Source: Deltaproteobacteria bacterium
GTDB lineage: Bacteria > Myxococcota > Kuafuiibacteriia > Kuafuiibacteriales > Kuafuiibacteriaceae
NCBI GenBank assembly: GCA_016703535.1
Contig: JADJBV010000001.1
Location: 62,001-126,000 of the forward strand
Direction: 5' to 3'
Length of the DNA stretch: 64,000 nt
Shown here: in pieces, positions 31,003 to 39,831 of the stretch
How positions within the stretch are numbered: the first letter of the stretch is position 1
Layout of the letters: every line of letters begins with the position of its first letter
Translations under genes and position numbers: made by a program
Notes under the pieces: model-generated
Databases searched by the model: none
What the model was told of the DNA's origin: nothing
The model's input: the letters and a program-made list of their open reading frames with translations, nothing else

Positions 31003-31215
31003 ATGCAGACCACGAACAAGAAGCGCCCCGGCAAGAAGGAGCCGACGGTCGACGAGCTGCTCGCCGCCATCGCGAAGGCGACGCTCCACATCGACACGCT
31101 CGAGACACGCAAGAGCGACTCGCTCGACTTCCACGACGTCGCGGTCTGGTCGGTGAAGGCCGCGCTTGAGGCCGCGTACCGCGCGGGGCTCGCCGCCGCC
31201 AAGGAGGAGCGATGA
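31003..31215 (+). CDS. Small hypothetical protein (DUF6900-like)
   Basis: 70 residues. The segment DELLAAIAKATLHIDTLETRKSDSLDFHDVAVWSVKAALEAAYRAG matches the pattern of a small helical domain of unknown function that I recognise as DUF6900-like. The stop overlaps the next start. Confidence 0.6.
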   Translation: MQTTNKKRPGKKEPTVDELLAAIAKATLHIDTLETRKSDSLDFHDVAVWSVKAALEAAYRAGLAAAKEER

Positions 31216-31502
31216 AGACGCTCGGCACCACGACGACCTACGATGGCACCGAGCACGGCTACCTGCGCGGCCACAAGGTGCGCATCGTCGCTGTGCTGAA
31301 GAACGCGCTGCGCGCCGACTACGACCCGGACCGGGACGGGCAGTACATCCGCGACGAGGAAGACCTCGAGCGCGCGGGCGGCGTGACCGCCGACGACCGC
31401 GTCGAGGTGCAGCCCTGGCTCGCAGCAGAGGGACGCTTCAGTTTCGTGTCGAGCGACCCGCGCGCCATCGACCTCGCGTGCTTCGCGAGCCTGAAGCGCT
31501 GA
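31212..31502 (+). CDS. Small hypothetical protein
   Basis: 96 residues from an ATG overlapping the previous stop (ATGA). Beta-rich start (TTYDGTEHGYLRGHKVRIVAVLKNAL). No family recognised; co-transcribed with the DUF6900-like gene. Confidence 0.5.
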   Translation: MKTLGTTTTYDGTEHGYLRGHKVRIVAVLKNALRADYDPDRDGQYIRDEEDLERAGGVTADDRVEVQPWLAAEGRFSFVSSDPRAIDLACFASLKR

Positions 31503-31610
31503 CGACCTGAACGACGACGCGCTCCATCACGGAGCGCAAGCCCACCACGCGAGCCACGGGCGCGCGCGTGAAGGGCGACGTGTACCCAGCGCCCGACGAG
31601 GAGAGCAGTC

Positions 31611-32255
<645 letters not shown>

Positions 32256-32270
32256 GCTCGAGCGAGATCG

Positions 32271-32311
32271 ATGGGGCGTCGGCAGGCCTACAACCGCCTC
32301 CGACGCCCCAT
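32271..32311 (+). terminator. Hairpin, probable intrinsic or processing terminator
   Basis: ATGGGGCGTCGG at 32271-32282 and its perfect complement CCGACGCCCCAT at 32300-32311 with a 17-base loop that itself contains AGGC/GCCT. No U-run follows, as is common in GC-rich genomes. It lies just past the stop at 32255. Confidence 0.6.
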
Positions 32312-32375
32312 GTCCGCGGAACCTCGCGGCTAGTGCAAGCGCCTGAAAACACATGAAAAATCAACCTATTCGGCC

Positions 32376-32405
32376 TTGCTAGGGGCCCAAGCGGAAGCCT
32401 GTATG
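32376..32405 (+). promoter_or_regulatory. Promoter-like cassette P3 (TTGCTA, 18, TGTATG)
   Basis: TTGCTA at 32376-32381 and TGTATG at 32400-32405, 18-base spacer. It sits just after an A-rich island (around 32346-32362) and before the gene at 32453, whose leader ends GCGAGGACGACG as in P2. Confidence 0.55.
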
Positions 32406-32452
32406 TCCTCACGCGACGGGCACTGGGCCCCGCGCAGAACGCGAGGACGACG

Positions 32453-32752
32453 ATGAGCACGACGACGAAGCGCACACAGGCGACGACAACGGTGAGCCAG
32501 GGCGAGAGCCGCTACGGGACGCCCGAGCCGCAGATCGCGCTGCGCTTCCCGAAGGGCACCAACTACCGCGTCGTGAAGGCCGCCCTCCACAAGCTCGCCG
32601 CCGACATCGAGCTGGCCACGCCCGCGAGCGAGCGCTGGTGCGTGAACACCGAGGACTACAACGAGAGCGGGCGCGTGTACCTCGAGCTGGCCGACGCGAC
32701 GCCGGGCGAGGCCGAGCGGGGGATGGCGATGCTCAAGAAGGTGGTGGGGTGA
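32453..32752 (+). CDS. Small hypothetical protein
   Basis: 99 residues. A Thr-rich start is followed by an ordered part (NYRVVKAALHKLAADIEL...SERWCVNTEDYNESGRVYLELADATPGEAERGMAMLKKVVG). No family recognised. Its last ~40 codons are duplicated in diverged form at 38332-38457, on the far side of the arsenic operon. Confidence 0.6.
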   Translation: MSTTTKRTQATTTVSQGESRYGTPEPQIALRFPKGTNYRVVKAALHKLAADIELATPASERWCVNTEDYNESGRVYLELADATPGEAERGMAMLKKVVG

Positions 32753-32814
32753 GCATGCGGAGTTCCCGGGCCGAATAGTTGAGCGGCTACTCGAGCCGAC
32801 CGTGGCCCCGCGGA

Positions 32815-32856
32815 TTGACGGAGGTCGCGCCGTCATCTATCGTATATCTACGATGA
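32815..32856 (+). promoter_or_regulatory. arsR promoter and ArsR-type operator
   Basis: A -35 TTGACG (32815-32820), 17-base spacer and -10 TATCGT (32838-32843) lie so close to the ATG at 32853 that the transcript is probably leaderless. ATCGTA and TACGAT (32839-32854, 4 bases apart) form a perfect inverted repeat overlapping the -10 and start codon, the expected autorepression site. A related 16-base sequence recurs at 33225-33240. Confidence 0.7.
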
Positions 32857-33200
32857 AGATGACCACTCAGGCATCCGAGCCCTGCTGCCCGCCCGCGAAG
32901 GAGCAGGCCGACCTTCGTCCGGTCGAGGGCGACGAGGCCGACGAGGAGCTGGCCACGCTCTCGAAGGCACTCGGCCACCCCGCGCGCGTCAAGATCGTTC
33001 GCATCCTACTACGCAAGAACGCTTGTGTATGCGGCGACATCGTAGACGAGCTGCCGCTCGCCCAGTCGACGGTCTCCCAGCACCTCAAGGTGCTCAAGGA
33101 CGCCGGCCTCATCCGCGGCGACGTGGACGGGCCGCGAGTCTGCTACTGCATCGAGCCGCACGCGCTCCGTCGCTTGCGAGCGCTCGTCGGGGGGCTCTGA
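32853..33200 (+). CDS. arsR: ArsR-family arsenic-responsive repressor
   Basis: 115 residues. The winged-helix pattern of ArsR/SmtB proteins is clear: LSKALGHPARVKIVRILLRKNACVCGDIVDELPLAQSTVSQHLKVLKDAGLI. The C-V-C in the recognition region is the arsenite-binding thiol site of classic ArsR proteins; N-terminal CCPP adds two more thiols. It represses the operon until As(III) binds. Followed by arsD, arsA, acr3 and two arsC-like genes, so the function is firmly set by context. Confidence 0.92.
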   Translation: MKMTTQASEPCCPPAKEQADLRPVEGDEADEELATLSKALGHPARVKIVRILLRKNACVCGDIVDELPLAQSTVSQHLKVLKDAGLIRGDVDGPRVCYCIEPHALRRLRALVGGL

Positions 33201-33224
33201 TGCCGGCCTTTCCACGCGTTCAAC

Positions 33225-33240
33225 ATCGTTCATCGCCGAT
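33225..33240 (+). promoter_or_regulatory. Second ArsR-type operator between arsR and arsD
   Basis: A 16-base site with ATCG and CGAT ends (N8 between), 12 of 16 bases identical to the operator at 32839-32854. In the 58-base gap before arsD, so ArsR may also bind here and tune arsD-arsA expression. Confidence 0.5.
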
Positions 33241-33258
33241 AACCGAAAGGAACGTCCC

Positions 33259-33648
33259 ATGTCCGTGACCATCCGCGTGTTCGACCCCGCCATGTGCTGC
33301 TCCACCGGCGTCTGCGGCCCAAACGTCGACCCCGAGCTCGCCCGCTTCGCAGCCGACGTCGACTGGCTCCAGAAGCAGGGCGTCACCGTCGAGCGCTTCA
33401 ACCTGTCGCAGCAACCCGCCGCGTTCGCCGAGACTCCGGCCGTGAAGGAGGCCCTCGGGCGTGGCACGGAGGTGCTCCCGCTCGTCTTGGTGGGCGATCG
33501 CGTCGCGGTCGAAGGGGCCTACCCCTCGCGCGAGACCCTCGCCGCGCTCGCCGGCGTGGTGGTGAAGAAGCTCGACGTCGCGCCGGCCGCGTCGACCGGG
33601 TGCTGTGGCCCGAGCGCCGGAGCCAAGTCGAAGACAAGTTGCTGCTGA
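33259..33648 (+). CDS. arsD: ArsD arsenic metallochaperone
   Basis: 129 residues behind GAAAGGAACG. The N-terminus SVTIRVFDPAMCCSTGVCGP holds the C13-C14 and C19 triad that binds As(III) for delivery to ArsA, and a C-terminal CCGP and terminal CC pair add vicinal thiols also seen in family members. Followed at once by arsA, its partner. Confidence 0.93.
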   Translation: MSVTIRVFDPAMCCSTGVCGPNVDPELARFAADVDWLQKQGVTVERFNLSQQPAAFAETPAVKEALGRGTEVLPLVLVGDRVAVEGAYPSRETLAALAGVVVKKLDVAPAASTGCCGPSAGAKSKTSCC

Positions 33649-33658
33649 GGAGCGCGTC

Positions 33659-35440
33659 ATGGACTTCCTCGAACGCGCTCCGCGAAACCTCTTCTTCACG
33701 GGCAAAGGCGGCGTCGGCAAGACGAGCGTGGCCTGTGCGACGGCGATCGCGCTCGCGGAGCGCGGACGACGGGTTCTCCTCGTCAGCACCGATCCGGCAT
33801 CCAACCTCGACGAGGTGCTCGAGACGCCGCTCTCCGGTGAGCCGCGCGCGGTGACGGGCGTGACGGGCCTGTACGCGCTCAACATCGATCCCGAGGCCGC
33901 GGCGCACGCCTACCGCGAGAGGATGGTCGGTCCGTACCGAGGCGTGTTGCCTGACGCCGCGGTGCGCAGCATCGAGGAGCAGCTCTCGGGCGCCTGCACC
34001 GTCGAGATCGCCGCGTTCGACGAGTTCTCGAAGCTCCTCGGTGACGCGCGCGCGACAGCGGACTTCGAGCACGTCGTCTTCGACACGGCTCCCACCGGGC
34101 ACACGCTGCGCCTGCTCGAGCTGCCGGCAGCGTGGACAGGCTTCCTCGAGACGAACGTAGGCGGCACGTCGTGCCTCGGACCGCTCGCCGGTCTGAAGGC
34201 TCAGCAGGCGCTCTACGACGATTCACGTGCCGCGCTGATCGACGGCTCCCGTACCGCGCTCGTCCTCGTGTCGAGGGCAGACGTCGCGGCGCTCCGCGAA
34301 GCCGAGCGGACTCGTGGCGAGCTCGCGGCGCTTGGGATCGAACGGCAGGAACTCGTCATCAACGGGCTCTTCCGCGCAGACGATCTGGCTGACCAGGTCG
34401 CGGTGGCGATGGAGCGGCGAGGCACCGACGCGATGGCCACGATGCCCGCGGGGCTGCGCGCGCTCTCGCGCACCGAGCTCCCGCTCTTGCCGTTCGGGCT
34501 GGTTGGCATCGCAGCGCTGCGGCAGCTCTTTGGCAAGACTCTCTCCTCCACAGCGCCGATGGCTGCCTCGCTCGAAGCGACCGCAGCGCCATCGGCCACT
34601 CCTTTCGCTGCGCTCGTGCCGGCGCTCGAGGCCTCCGGCCGCGGCGTGATCATGACGATGGGCAAGGGAGGCGTCGGGAAGACGTCCGTCGCCGTCAACG
34701 TGGCCGTCGACCTCGCGCGCCGCGGGCACAAGGTGCACCTGACGACGACGGACCCCGCGGCCCACGTCGAAGAGACGCTCGGAGGAGCGGTCGACGGCAT
34801 CCGCGTGAGCCGCATCGATCCCGCGGCCGAGGCACGTGCCTACTCCGAGGAGGTGCTGCGGACGGCTGGCGCGAACCTCGATGCCGCGGGTCGCGCGCTG
34901 CTCAAGGAAGACCTGCGCAGCCCGTGCACCGAGGAGATCGCCGTCTTCCGCGCGTTCGCTCGCATCGTCGACGAGGGCGAGCACGGGTTCGTCGTCATCG
35001 ACACCGCGCCGACGGGGCACACGCTGCTCCTGCTCGACGCCGCCGAGTCGTACCACCGCGAGGTGCTTCGGACCTCGGGCGCGGCGCCCGAGGAAGTCCG
35101 AAGCTTGCTGCCGCGCCTGCGCGACGCAGCCTTCACCAAGATCCTCCTCGTCACACTGCCTGAAGCAACGCCCGTGCACGAGGCGGCGGCGCTCCAACGC
35201 GACCTCGAGCGTGCCGACATCCGCCCCTTCGGCTGGGTGATCAACCAGAGCCTGAAGCCGCTCAAGGTCACGGACCCCGTGCTCGTGCGGCGCCGCGAGA
35301 GCGAGGCCCGGTTCCACGTGGAGGTGGCCGCGCTTGCGCCTCGGGTCGCCGTGGTCCCCTGGTCGGCGCCGGCCAAGGCGCAGCCGCCCCTCGACTTCTT
35401 CGCGACAAGCGAATCGCCACGCGCGGAGGCGGCACCATGA
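33659..35440 (+). CDS. arsA: ArsA two-domain arsenite ATPase
   Basis: 593 residues, close to the size of classic two-domain ArsA. Each half has a P-loop GKGGVGKT (residues 15-22 and about 335-342) and the DTAPTGHTLR segment. Conserved metal-site cysteines appear in LSGACTVEIAAF, GGTSCLGPLAG and LRSPCTEEIAVF. It drives As(III) transfer from ArsD to an efflux pump, coupled to ATP. Here the pump would be Acr3, an alternative to ArsB seen in other operons. Confidence 0.95.
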   Translation: MDFLERAPRNLFFTGKGGVGKTSVACATAIALAERGRRVLLVSTDPASNLDEVLETPLSGEPRAVTGVTGLYALNIDPEAAAHAYRERMVGPYRGVLPDAAVRSIEEQLSGACTVEIAAFDEFSKLLGDARATADFEHVVFDTAPTGHTLRLLELPAAWTGFLETNVGGTSCLGPLAGLKAQQALYDDSRAALIDGSRTALVLVSRADVAALREAERTRGELAALGIERQELVINGLFRADDLADQVAVAMERRGTDAMATMPAGLRALSRTELPLLPFGLVGIAALRQLFGKTLSSTAPMAASLEATAAPSATPFAALVPALEASGRGVIMTMGKGGVGKTSVAVNVAVDLARRGHKVHLTTTDPAAHVEETLGGAVDGIRVSRIDPAAEARAYSEEVLRTAGANLDAAGRALLKEDLRSPCTEEIAVFRAFARIVDEGEHGFVVIDTAPTGHTLLLLDAAESYHREVLRTSGAAPEEVRSLLPRLRDAAFTKILLVTLPEATPVHEAAALQRDLERADIRPFGWVINQSLKPLKVTDPVLVRRRESEARFHVEVAALAPRVAVVPWSAPAKAQPPLDFFATSESPRAEAAP

Positions 35441-35874
35441 CGACTCAGACATCGACGATGACCTACACGGTTTCCGCGAGCACGCGCGCCGGTGGCACCG
35501 CCTCGGTTCACGCGCGCACGAGCGAGATCGCGTTCGACGGCTCCGCGCAGTCGGGCGAGGCGCTACCCGGTCCGGCAGACCTGCTCTGCGCCGCGCTGTC
35601 GGCGTGCATCCTGAAGAACGTCGAGCGCTTCTCGCACATGCTCCCGTTCCGCTACGAGTCGGCGTCGCTCGAGGTGACCGCCGAGCGCGAGGAGCCGCCG
35701 CCCCGAATCGTGCGCATGCACTACCGGCTCCGGGTCGTGACCGACGAGCCTCCGGCACGCGTCGAGCTGCTCCACAAGAACATCCGCAAGTTCGGGACGA
35801 TCACCAACACGCTCGCGGCCGCGTGCGAGCTGACCGGAGAGATCGAGGCAGTTTCATCGGGAGGTGCGACGTGA
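35437..35874 (+). CDS. OsmC-family protein
   Basis: 145 residues from an ATG overlapping the arsA stop. The OsmC/Ohr fold pattern PGPADLLCAALSACILKNVERF holds two Cys (C51 and C58-like positions) as in thiol peroxidases of this family, then YRLRVVTDEPP and NIRKFGTITNTLAAACEL. It may protect against organic peroxides raised by arsenic stress. Its stop overlaps the next start, so it is a true member of this operon. Confidence 0.75.
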   Translation: MTTQTSTMTYTVSASTRAGGTASVHARTSEIAFDGSAQSGEALPGPADLLCAALSACILKNVERFSHMLPFRYESASLEVTAEREEPPPRIVRMHYRLRVVTDEPPARVELLHKNIRKFGTITNTLAAACELTGEIEAVSSGGAT

Positions 35875-36335
35875 CCGCCGACGTGAAGGTGCTCTTCGTC
35901 TGCGTGCACAACGCGGCGCGAAGTCGAATGGCCGAGGCGCTGCTTCGAGAGCTGGGCGGACCGCGATTCGAGGTGACGAGCGCGGGCTTCGAGCCGCGTG
36001 AGGTGAACCCGCTTGTCGTGGAGGCGCTGGCGCAGGTCGGACTCAGCCTGCCCTCGACTACGGCGCAGCCGTCTGTGTTCGAGCTGTTCAAGGCTGGCCG
36101 CCACTTCCACTACGTCATCGGCGTCTGCGACGAGGAGCACGGACAGAAATGCCCCCTGTTCCCCGGCGTCACGCAGCGCCTGTACTGGAGCTTCCCGGAT
36201 CCTGCGTCCTTCAGAGGCTCGCCCGACGAGAAGCTGGCGCGAGTGGTCCAGGTGCGAGAGGCCATCCGCGCGCGCCTCGAAGCTTGGCTCTCGACGTTGC
36301 CCGGCGCTGCAACCTCCTCGACGACAAAGGACTGA
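35871..36335 (+). CDS. arsC: Low-molecular-weight-phosphatase-type arsenate reductase (ArsC-like)
   Basis: 154 residues from a GTG overlapping the OsmC stop. The P-loop CVHNAARSRMAEALL gives the Cx5R motif of LMW phosphatase/ArsC enzymes, and DPASF and the GVCDEEHGQKCP segment hold two further Cys that would act as the redox relay. Probably reduces arsenate to arsenite with thioredoxin. It differs from the second ArsC-like protein at 37461, which could mean a different redox partner. Confidence 0.85.
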   Translation: MTADVKVLFVCVHNAARSRMAEALLRELGGPRFEVTSAGFEPREVNPLVVEALAQVGLSLPSTTAQPSVFELFKAGRHFHYVIGVCDEEHGQKCPLFPGVTQRLYWSFPDPASFRGSPDEKLARVVQVREAIRARLEAWLSTLPGAATSSTTKD

Positions 36336-36341
36336 CCTCTC

Positions 36342-37457
36342 ATGACCCATGCCAACGCCGGCCTGCTCGGCAAGCTCTCCTTCCTCGATCGCTATCTGAC
36401 GCTCTGGATCTTCCTCGCGATGGGCCTGGGCGTCGCTTTGGGCTTCCTCGCGCCCGGCTTCACGACCGCGCTGAACAGCATGAGCGTCGGGACGACCTCG
36501 ATCCCGATCGCGGCCGGGCTCATCCTGATGATGTACCCGCCGCTCGCGAAGGTCCGCTACGAGGAGCTCGGAAAGGTCTTCCGGAACAAGCGCGTGCTGA
36601 CGCTCTCGCTCGTGCAGAACTGGATCATCGGCCCGCTCCTCATGTTCGGGGTCGCCGTCGTGTTCCTCCGCGACAAGCCTGAGTACATGCTCGGCCTCAT
36701 CCTGATCGGCCTCGCGCGCTGCATCGCGATGGTCATCGTCTGGAACGACCTCGCGAAGGGCGACACCGAGTACTGCGCGGGGCTCGTCGCGTTCAACTCG
36801 ATCTTCCAGGTGCTGTTCTTCTCGGTCTACGCGTACTTCTTCGCGACGCTGCTGCCGACCTGGCTCGGCTTCGAGGGCACGGTCGTCAACATCAGCATCG
36901 GCGAGATCGCGCAGAGCGTAGGCATCTACCTCGGTATCCCGTTCGCCGCGGGCTTTCTCACTCGGCGGGTCCTCGTGAGCGCGAAGGGACGCGACTGGTA
37001 CGAGAAGACCTTCGTACCCCGCATCAGCCCGATCACCCTCGTGTCGCTGCTCTTCACGATCGTCGTGATGTTCTCGCTGAAGGGCGAGACCATCGTTCAG
37101 CTACCGCTCGACGTCCTCCGCATCGCGGTGCCGCTGCTCATCTACTTCGTGGTGATGTTCGCGGTCTCGTTCTTCATGAGCAAGCGCGTGGGTGCCGACT
37201 ACAAGCAGACGGCGACGCTCTCGTTCACGGCGGCCTCCAACAACTTCGAGCTCGCCATCGCCGTCACCATCGCGAGCTTCGGCATCCACAGCGGCGCGGC
37301 GTTTGCGGCCGTCATCGGGCCGCTCGTCGAGGTTCCGGTGCTCATCGGCCTCGTGAACGTCGCGCTCTGGGCGCAGCGCCGCTACTTCCCCAACACAGAG
37401 CTACAGGTCGCAGCCCCTGCGTGCGCGACTGAGTCACCGACCGCATCGAAGGCCTGA
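36342..37457 (+). CDS. acr3: Acr3 arsenite efflux transporter
   Basis: 371 residues with ten hydrophobic segments, the length of Acr3. The conserved GLARCIAMVIVWNDLAKGD, with the functional Cys, and the later SFTAASNNFELAIAV are the family hallmarks. It exports As(III) across the inner membrane; ArsA may energise it. Starts 6 bases after the arsC-like gene. Confidence 0.95.
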   Translation: MTHANAGLLGKLSFLDRYLTLWIFLAMGLGVALGFLAPGFTTALNSMSVGTTSIPIAAGLILMMYPPLAKVRYEELGKVFRNKRVLTLSLVQNWIIGPLLMFGVAVVFLRDKPEYMLGLILIGLARCIAMVIVWNDLAKGDTEYCAGLVAFNSIFQVLFFSVYAYFFATLLPTWLGFEGTVVNISIGEIAQSVGIYLGIPFAAGFLTRRVLVSAKGRDWYEKTFVPRISPITLVSLLFTIVVMFSLKGETIVQLPLDVLRIAVPLLIYFVVMFAVSFFMSKRVGADYKQTATLSFTAASNNFELAIAVTIASFGIHSGAAFAAVIGPLVEVPVLIGLVNVALWAQRRYFPNTELQVAAPACATESPTASKA

Positions 37458-37460
37458 ACC

Positions 37461-37895
37461 ATGAGCACCGAAACCAAGAGCATCCTGTTCCTCTGCGTCG
37501 CCAACTCCGCGCGCAGCCAAATGGCCGAGGGGCTCGGCCGCATGATCTTCGGAGACCGCGTGCCCGTCATGAGCGCTGGCAGCGAGCCCTCCAAGGTGAA
37601 CCCCTACGCCGTGGAGGTCATGCGCGAACTGGGCGCGGACATTTCCACACACCACTCGAAGTCCGTGCAGACGATCGACCCGGCGACGGTTGGCACGGTC
37701 ATCACGCTGTGTGCGGAGGAGGTCTGTCCCGTGTTCCTCGGCAAGGCTCGCCGGCTGTACTGGCCGGTCCCGGACCCGGCGAGCAAGGATCCGTCGATTC
37801 CGCGGGAGGAGATGCTCACGCGCTTCCGGACGGCGCGCGACACCATCCGCGGCATGCTCGAGCGGTTCGCGAACGAGGAACTCGCAAAGGCGTAA
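37461..37895 (+). CDS. arsC: Arsenate reductase ArsC (thioredoxin-coupled type)
   Basis: 144 residues. FLCVANSARSQMAEGL contains the Cx5R active loop, and TLCAEEVCPVFLGKARRLYWPVPDP supplies the paired Cys for the thioredoxin relay plus the DP acid loop. Reduces As(V) to As(III) for Acr3. It is the second LMW-PTP-like reductase in this operon. Confidence 0.9.
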   Translation: MSTETKSILFLCVANSARSQMAEGLGRMIFGDRVPVMSAGSEPSKVNPYAVEVMRELGADISTHHSKSVQTIDPATVGTVITLCAEEVCPVFLGKARRLYWPVPDPASKDPSIPREEMLTRFRTARDTIRGMLERFANEELAKA

Positions 37896-37899
37896 CCTC

Positions 37900-38292
37900 A
37901 TGCGCCGCGCGCACGCAACATCGGCGGCTGCACTCGCGCTCTCGGTGGGCTTCGGTGGCTGTCGGGGCGCGGCGAGCCAGGTCGACACCTTCGTTCACGA
38001 GGCCGAACGTGTTCGCGTCGCCACGACGCCTGCGCATGCGCGCGTGACCTGGCTCGGGGAGAGTGCTCGGGAGCCCCTACGTGTGTGCCAGGAATGGCGA
38101 CTCGGAGACCAGGTGGACTGGGTCACGTTCGCGGTGGATGCATCGCGTGCGCTCGCGGCCACGTACCGCTGCGCCGCCGATGCCGAGGTCATGCGCTGCA
38201 CGCGTTCGCTGCCGGGCGACCGCTTCTCGTTGGAGTTCGCTCATGACGGTCCCGGGCGAGTGCGAGCCAAGCTGGAGGCGCGTCCGGACTGA
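37900..38292 (+). CDS. Lipoprotein at end of ars operon
   Basis: 130 residues. A basic start, hydrophobic ALALSVGFGGC and C21 give a lipobox, so the product is a membrane-anchored lipoprotein. The mature part contains only scattered Cys and an ordered beta-rich stretch (RVTWLGESAREPLRVCQEW). No family recognised. Starting 4 bases past the arsC stop, it may be co-transcribed with the operon. Confidence 0.55.
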   Translation: MRRAHATSAAALALSVGFGGCRGAASQVDTFVHEAERVRVATTPAHARVTWLGESAREPLRVCQEWRLGDQVDWVTFAVDASRALAATYRCAADAEVMRCTRSLPGDRFSLEFAHDGPGRVRAKLEARPD

Positions 38293-38294
38293 AC

Positions 38295-38457
38295 TTGCTG
38301 CTTGAGCGCGGAGTAGAGCCTCACGGCCGCGAACGAGCGCTGGTGCGTGAACACCGAGGACTTCAACGAGAGCGGGCGCGTGTACCTTGAGCTCGCCGAC
38401 GCGACGCCCGCCGAGGCCGAGCGGGGGATGGAGATGCTCAGGAAGCTGGTGAGGTGA
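38295..38457 (+). pseudogene. Decayed partial copy of the small gene at 32453
   Basis: 38332-38457 reads in frame as SERWCVNTEDFNESGRVYL and on to EMLRKLVR and a stop, matching the last ~40 residues of the gene at 32453-32752 with only a few changes. The 5' two-thirds is absent. Just upstream, TTGCTG at 38295-38300 and following bases resemble the P1-P3 cassettes, so promoter and 3' end may both derive from one ancestral copy. Confidence 0.75.
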
Positions 38458-38473
38458 ATGCAAGACACGCCTA

Positions 38474-39019
38474 TCAGCGGCCCGTTGGCGCGCCCAGCGG
38501 TGAGAAGTGCTCGTGGGTGATCTTCCACTCGCCGCCGTGTTTGACGAAGACCAAAGTCGCCTGCTGCTGCGCGGCGATGGGCTCGCCGTTCATCCGCGCA
38601 CGAAAGCCACCGTTGAAGGTCGCGATCGCGACGTCGCCGAACACGTTCACCTTGAGGTCGCCCATCTCGACCTCGCTGTCGGTGATAGCCGAGAAGAAGC
38701 CGCGCTCCCCAGCTTCGTTGGACGAGGCGTCACCCCGAGGTGCACCATCCTTGAACTCGGTGAACTTGGATCCGTAGAGGTGATACGACCTGAGACGATC
38801 AAGGTCCTTCCTGGCGGCGGCGTCCCAGATCTGGTCGAGACGCGCCCTGACCTGCGCCTGCTCGGCGACGTAGGGCTCGGTCACGATGTCTTTCGCGAGA
38901 TGCTCTGTCACGGTGGCTCCTTTCGTGGGACTGGCACTTCCGCCAGCGGCGCACGCCAGCAGCGGGAGAAGCGCGAAGCTGACGAGGAAGCGGCGGAGTG
39001 CGCGGTTCGACGGCTGCAT
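38474..39019 (-). CDS. SnoaL/NTF2-like lipoprotein
   Basis: 181 residues on the minus strand behind GGAAGGTACCC. A signal peptide with lipobox (LVSFALLPLLACAAGG) is followed by a SnoaL/DUF4440-type fold: QVRARLDQIWDAAARKDLDRLRSYH, then EVEMGDLKVNVFGDVAIATFNGGFRARMNGEPIAAQQQATLVFVKHGGEWKITHEHFS. The ending is typical of small NTF2-like proteins that bind ligands. Divergent from HxlR with the 98-base gap between them, so the regulator may control it. Substrate unknown. Confidence 0.72.
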   Translation of the reverse strand: MQPSNRALRRFLVSFALLPLLACAAGGSASPTKGATVTEHLAKDIVTEPYVAEQAQVRARLDQIWDAAARKDLDRLRSYHLYGSKFTEFKDGAPRGDASSNEAGERGFFSAITDSEVEMGDLKVNVFGDVAIATFNGGFRARMNGEPIAAQQQATLVFVKHGGEWKITHEHFSPLGAPTGR

Positions 39020-39070
39020 GGGTACCTTCCTCGACGCCTGAGATAGCCGTCCGGGTCCCACCCGAACAAG

Positions 39071-39083
39071 TACGGAATCCGTA
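39071..39083 (+). promoter_or_regulatory. Inverted repeat in HxlR divergent promoter
   Basis: TACGGA and TCCGTA, one base apart, a perfect inverted repeat in the 98-base gap between the SnoaL-like gene and hxlR. A candidate operator for the HxlR protein. Confidence 0.45.
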
Positions 39084-39117
39084 GCGTTCGCCGCGGTGGT
39101 CCAGATACGATAGGAAG

Positions 39118-39831
39118 ATGGCTCGCTATCGCGGCTATGCTCAGGTTTGTCCGCTGGCGAAGGCGGCGGAGCTTTTGTGCGAGCGATGGACGATGCTGGT
39201 CGTCCGCGAGTTGTTGTTCGGCAGCCAGCGGTACAGCGATCTCCGACGCGGGATTCCGATGGTCTCGCCGACGATGCTCTCGCAGCGCCTCCGTGAGCTC
39301 GAGGACAACGGCGTGATCGTCCGGCTCCGCCCACGCGGTTCCGGACGCAAGGGGATCGGGTCCGTGGCGTACGAGCTCACGGCCTCCGGGCGCGACCTCG
39401 CCCCCGTGCTTACGCAGATGAGCGCATGGGGACACCGGTGGGCCGTCGCGGAGCTACGCCAGGAAGACCTGGAGCCGTCGTACATGATGTGGGTCGCGCA
39501 CAAGACGATCCGCGCCGATGCGATGGGCGTTCAGCGTGCGGTCATCGCCTACGAGCTCGTCGACGCTCCGACCGCACGTCGGTGCTGGTGGCTCGTCGTC
39601 GACCACGGAGACGTCGAGCTCTGCTTCAAACATCCTGGGTTCGCGATCGATGTGACCGTCTCGACCAAGCTCCAGCCAATGGCATTGCTGATCCTGGGCC
39701 GACTCTCGCCAAAAGAAGCGGTCCGTAGCGGCGCGGTCAAGCTGGAGGGCTCACCGGAGCTCCGGCGCCGGTTTCCGGACTGGTATCCGCGAAGCTTCGA
39801 ATACTCGACCACGTCGAGCCGCGCGAGATGA
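39118..39831 (+). CDS. HxlR-family transcriptional regulator
   Basis: 237 residues. The N-terminal ~100 residues have the HxlR winged-helix core, CPLAKAAELLCERWTMLVVRELLFGSQRYSDLRRGIPMVSPTMLSQRLRELEDNG. The C-terminal ~120 residues form a second domain of the SCP2-like type. The Cys residues at the start (C11, C20) are those used for redox or electrophile sensing in relatives. Stop overlaps the next gene's start. Confidence 0.82.
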   Translation: MARYRGYAQVCPLAKAAELLCERWTMLVVRELLFGSQRYSDLRRGIPMVSPTMLSQRLRELEDNGVIVRLRPRGSGRKGIGSVAYELTASGRDLAPVLTQMSAWGHRWAVAELRQEDLEPSYMMWVAHKTIRADAMGVQRAVIAYELVDAPTARRCWWLVVDHGDVELCFKHPGFAIDVTVSTKLQPMALLILGRLSPKEAVRSGAVKLEGSPELRRRFPDWYPRSFEYSTTSSRAR

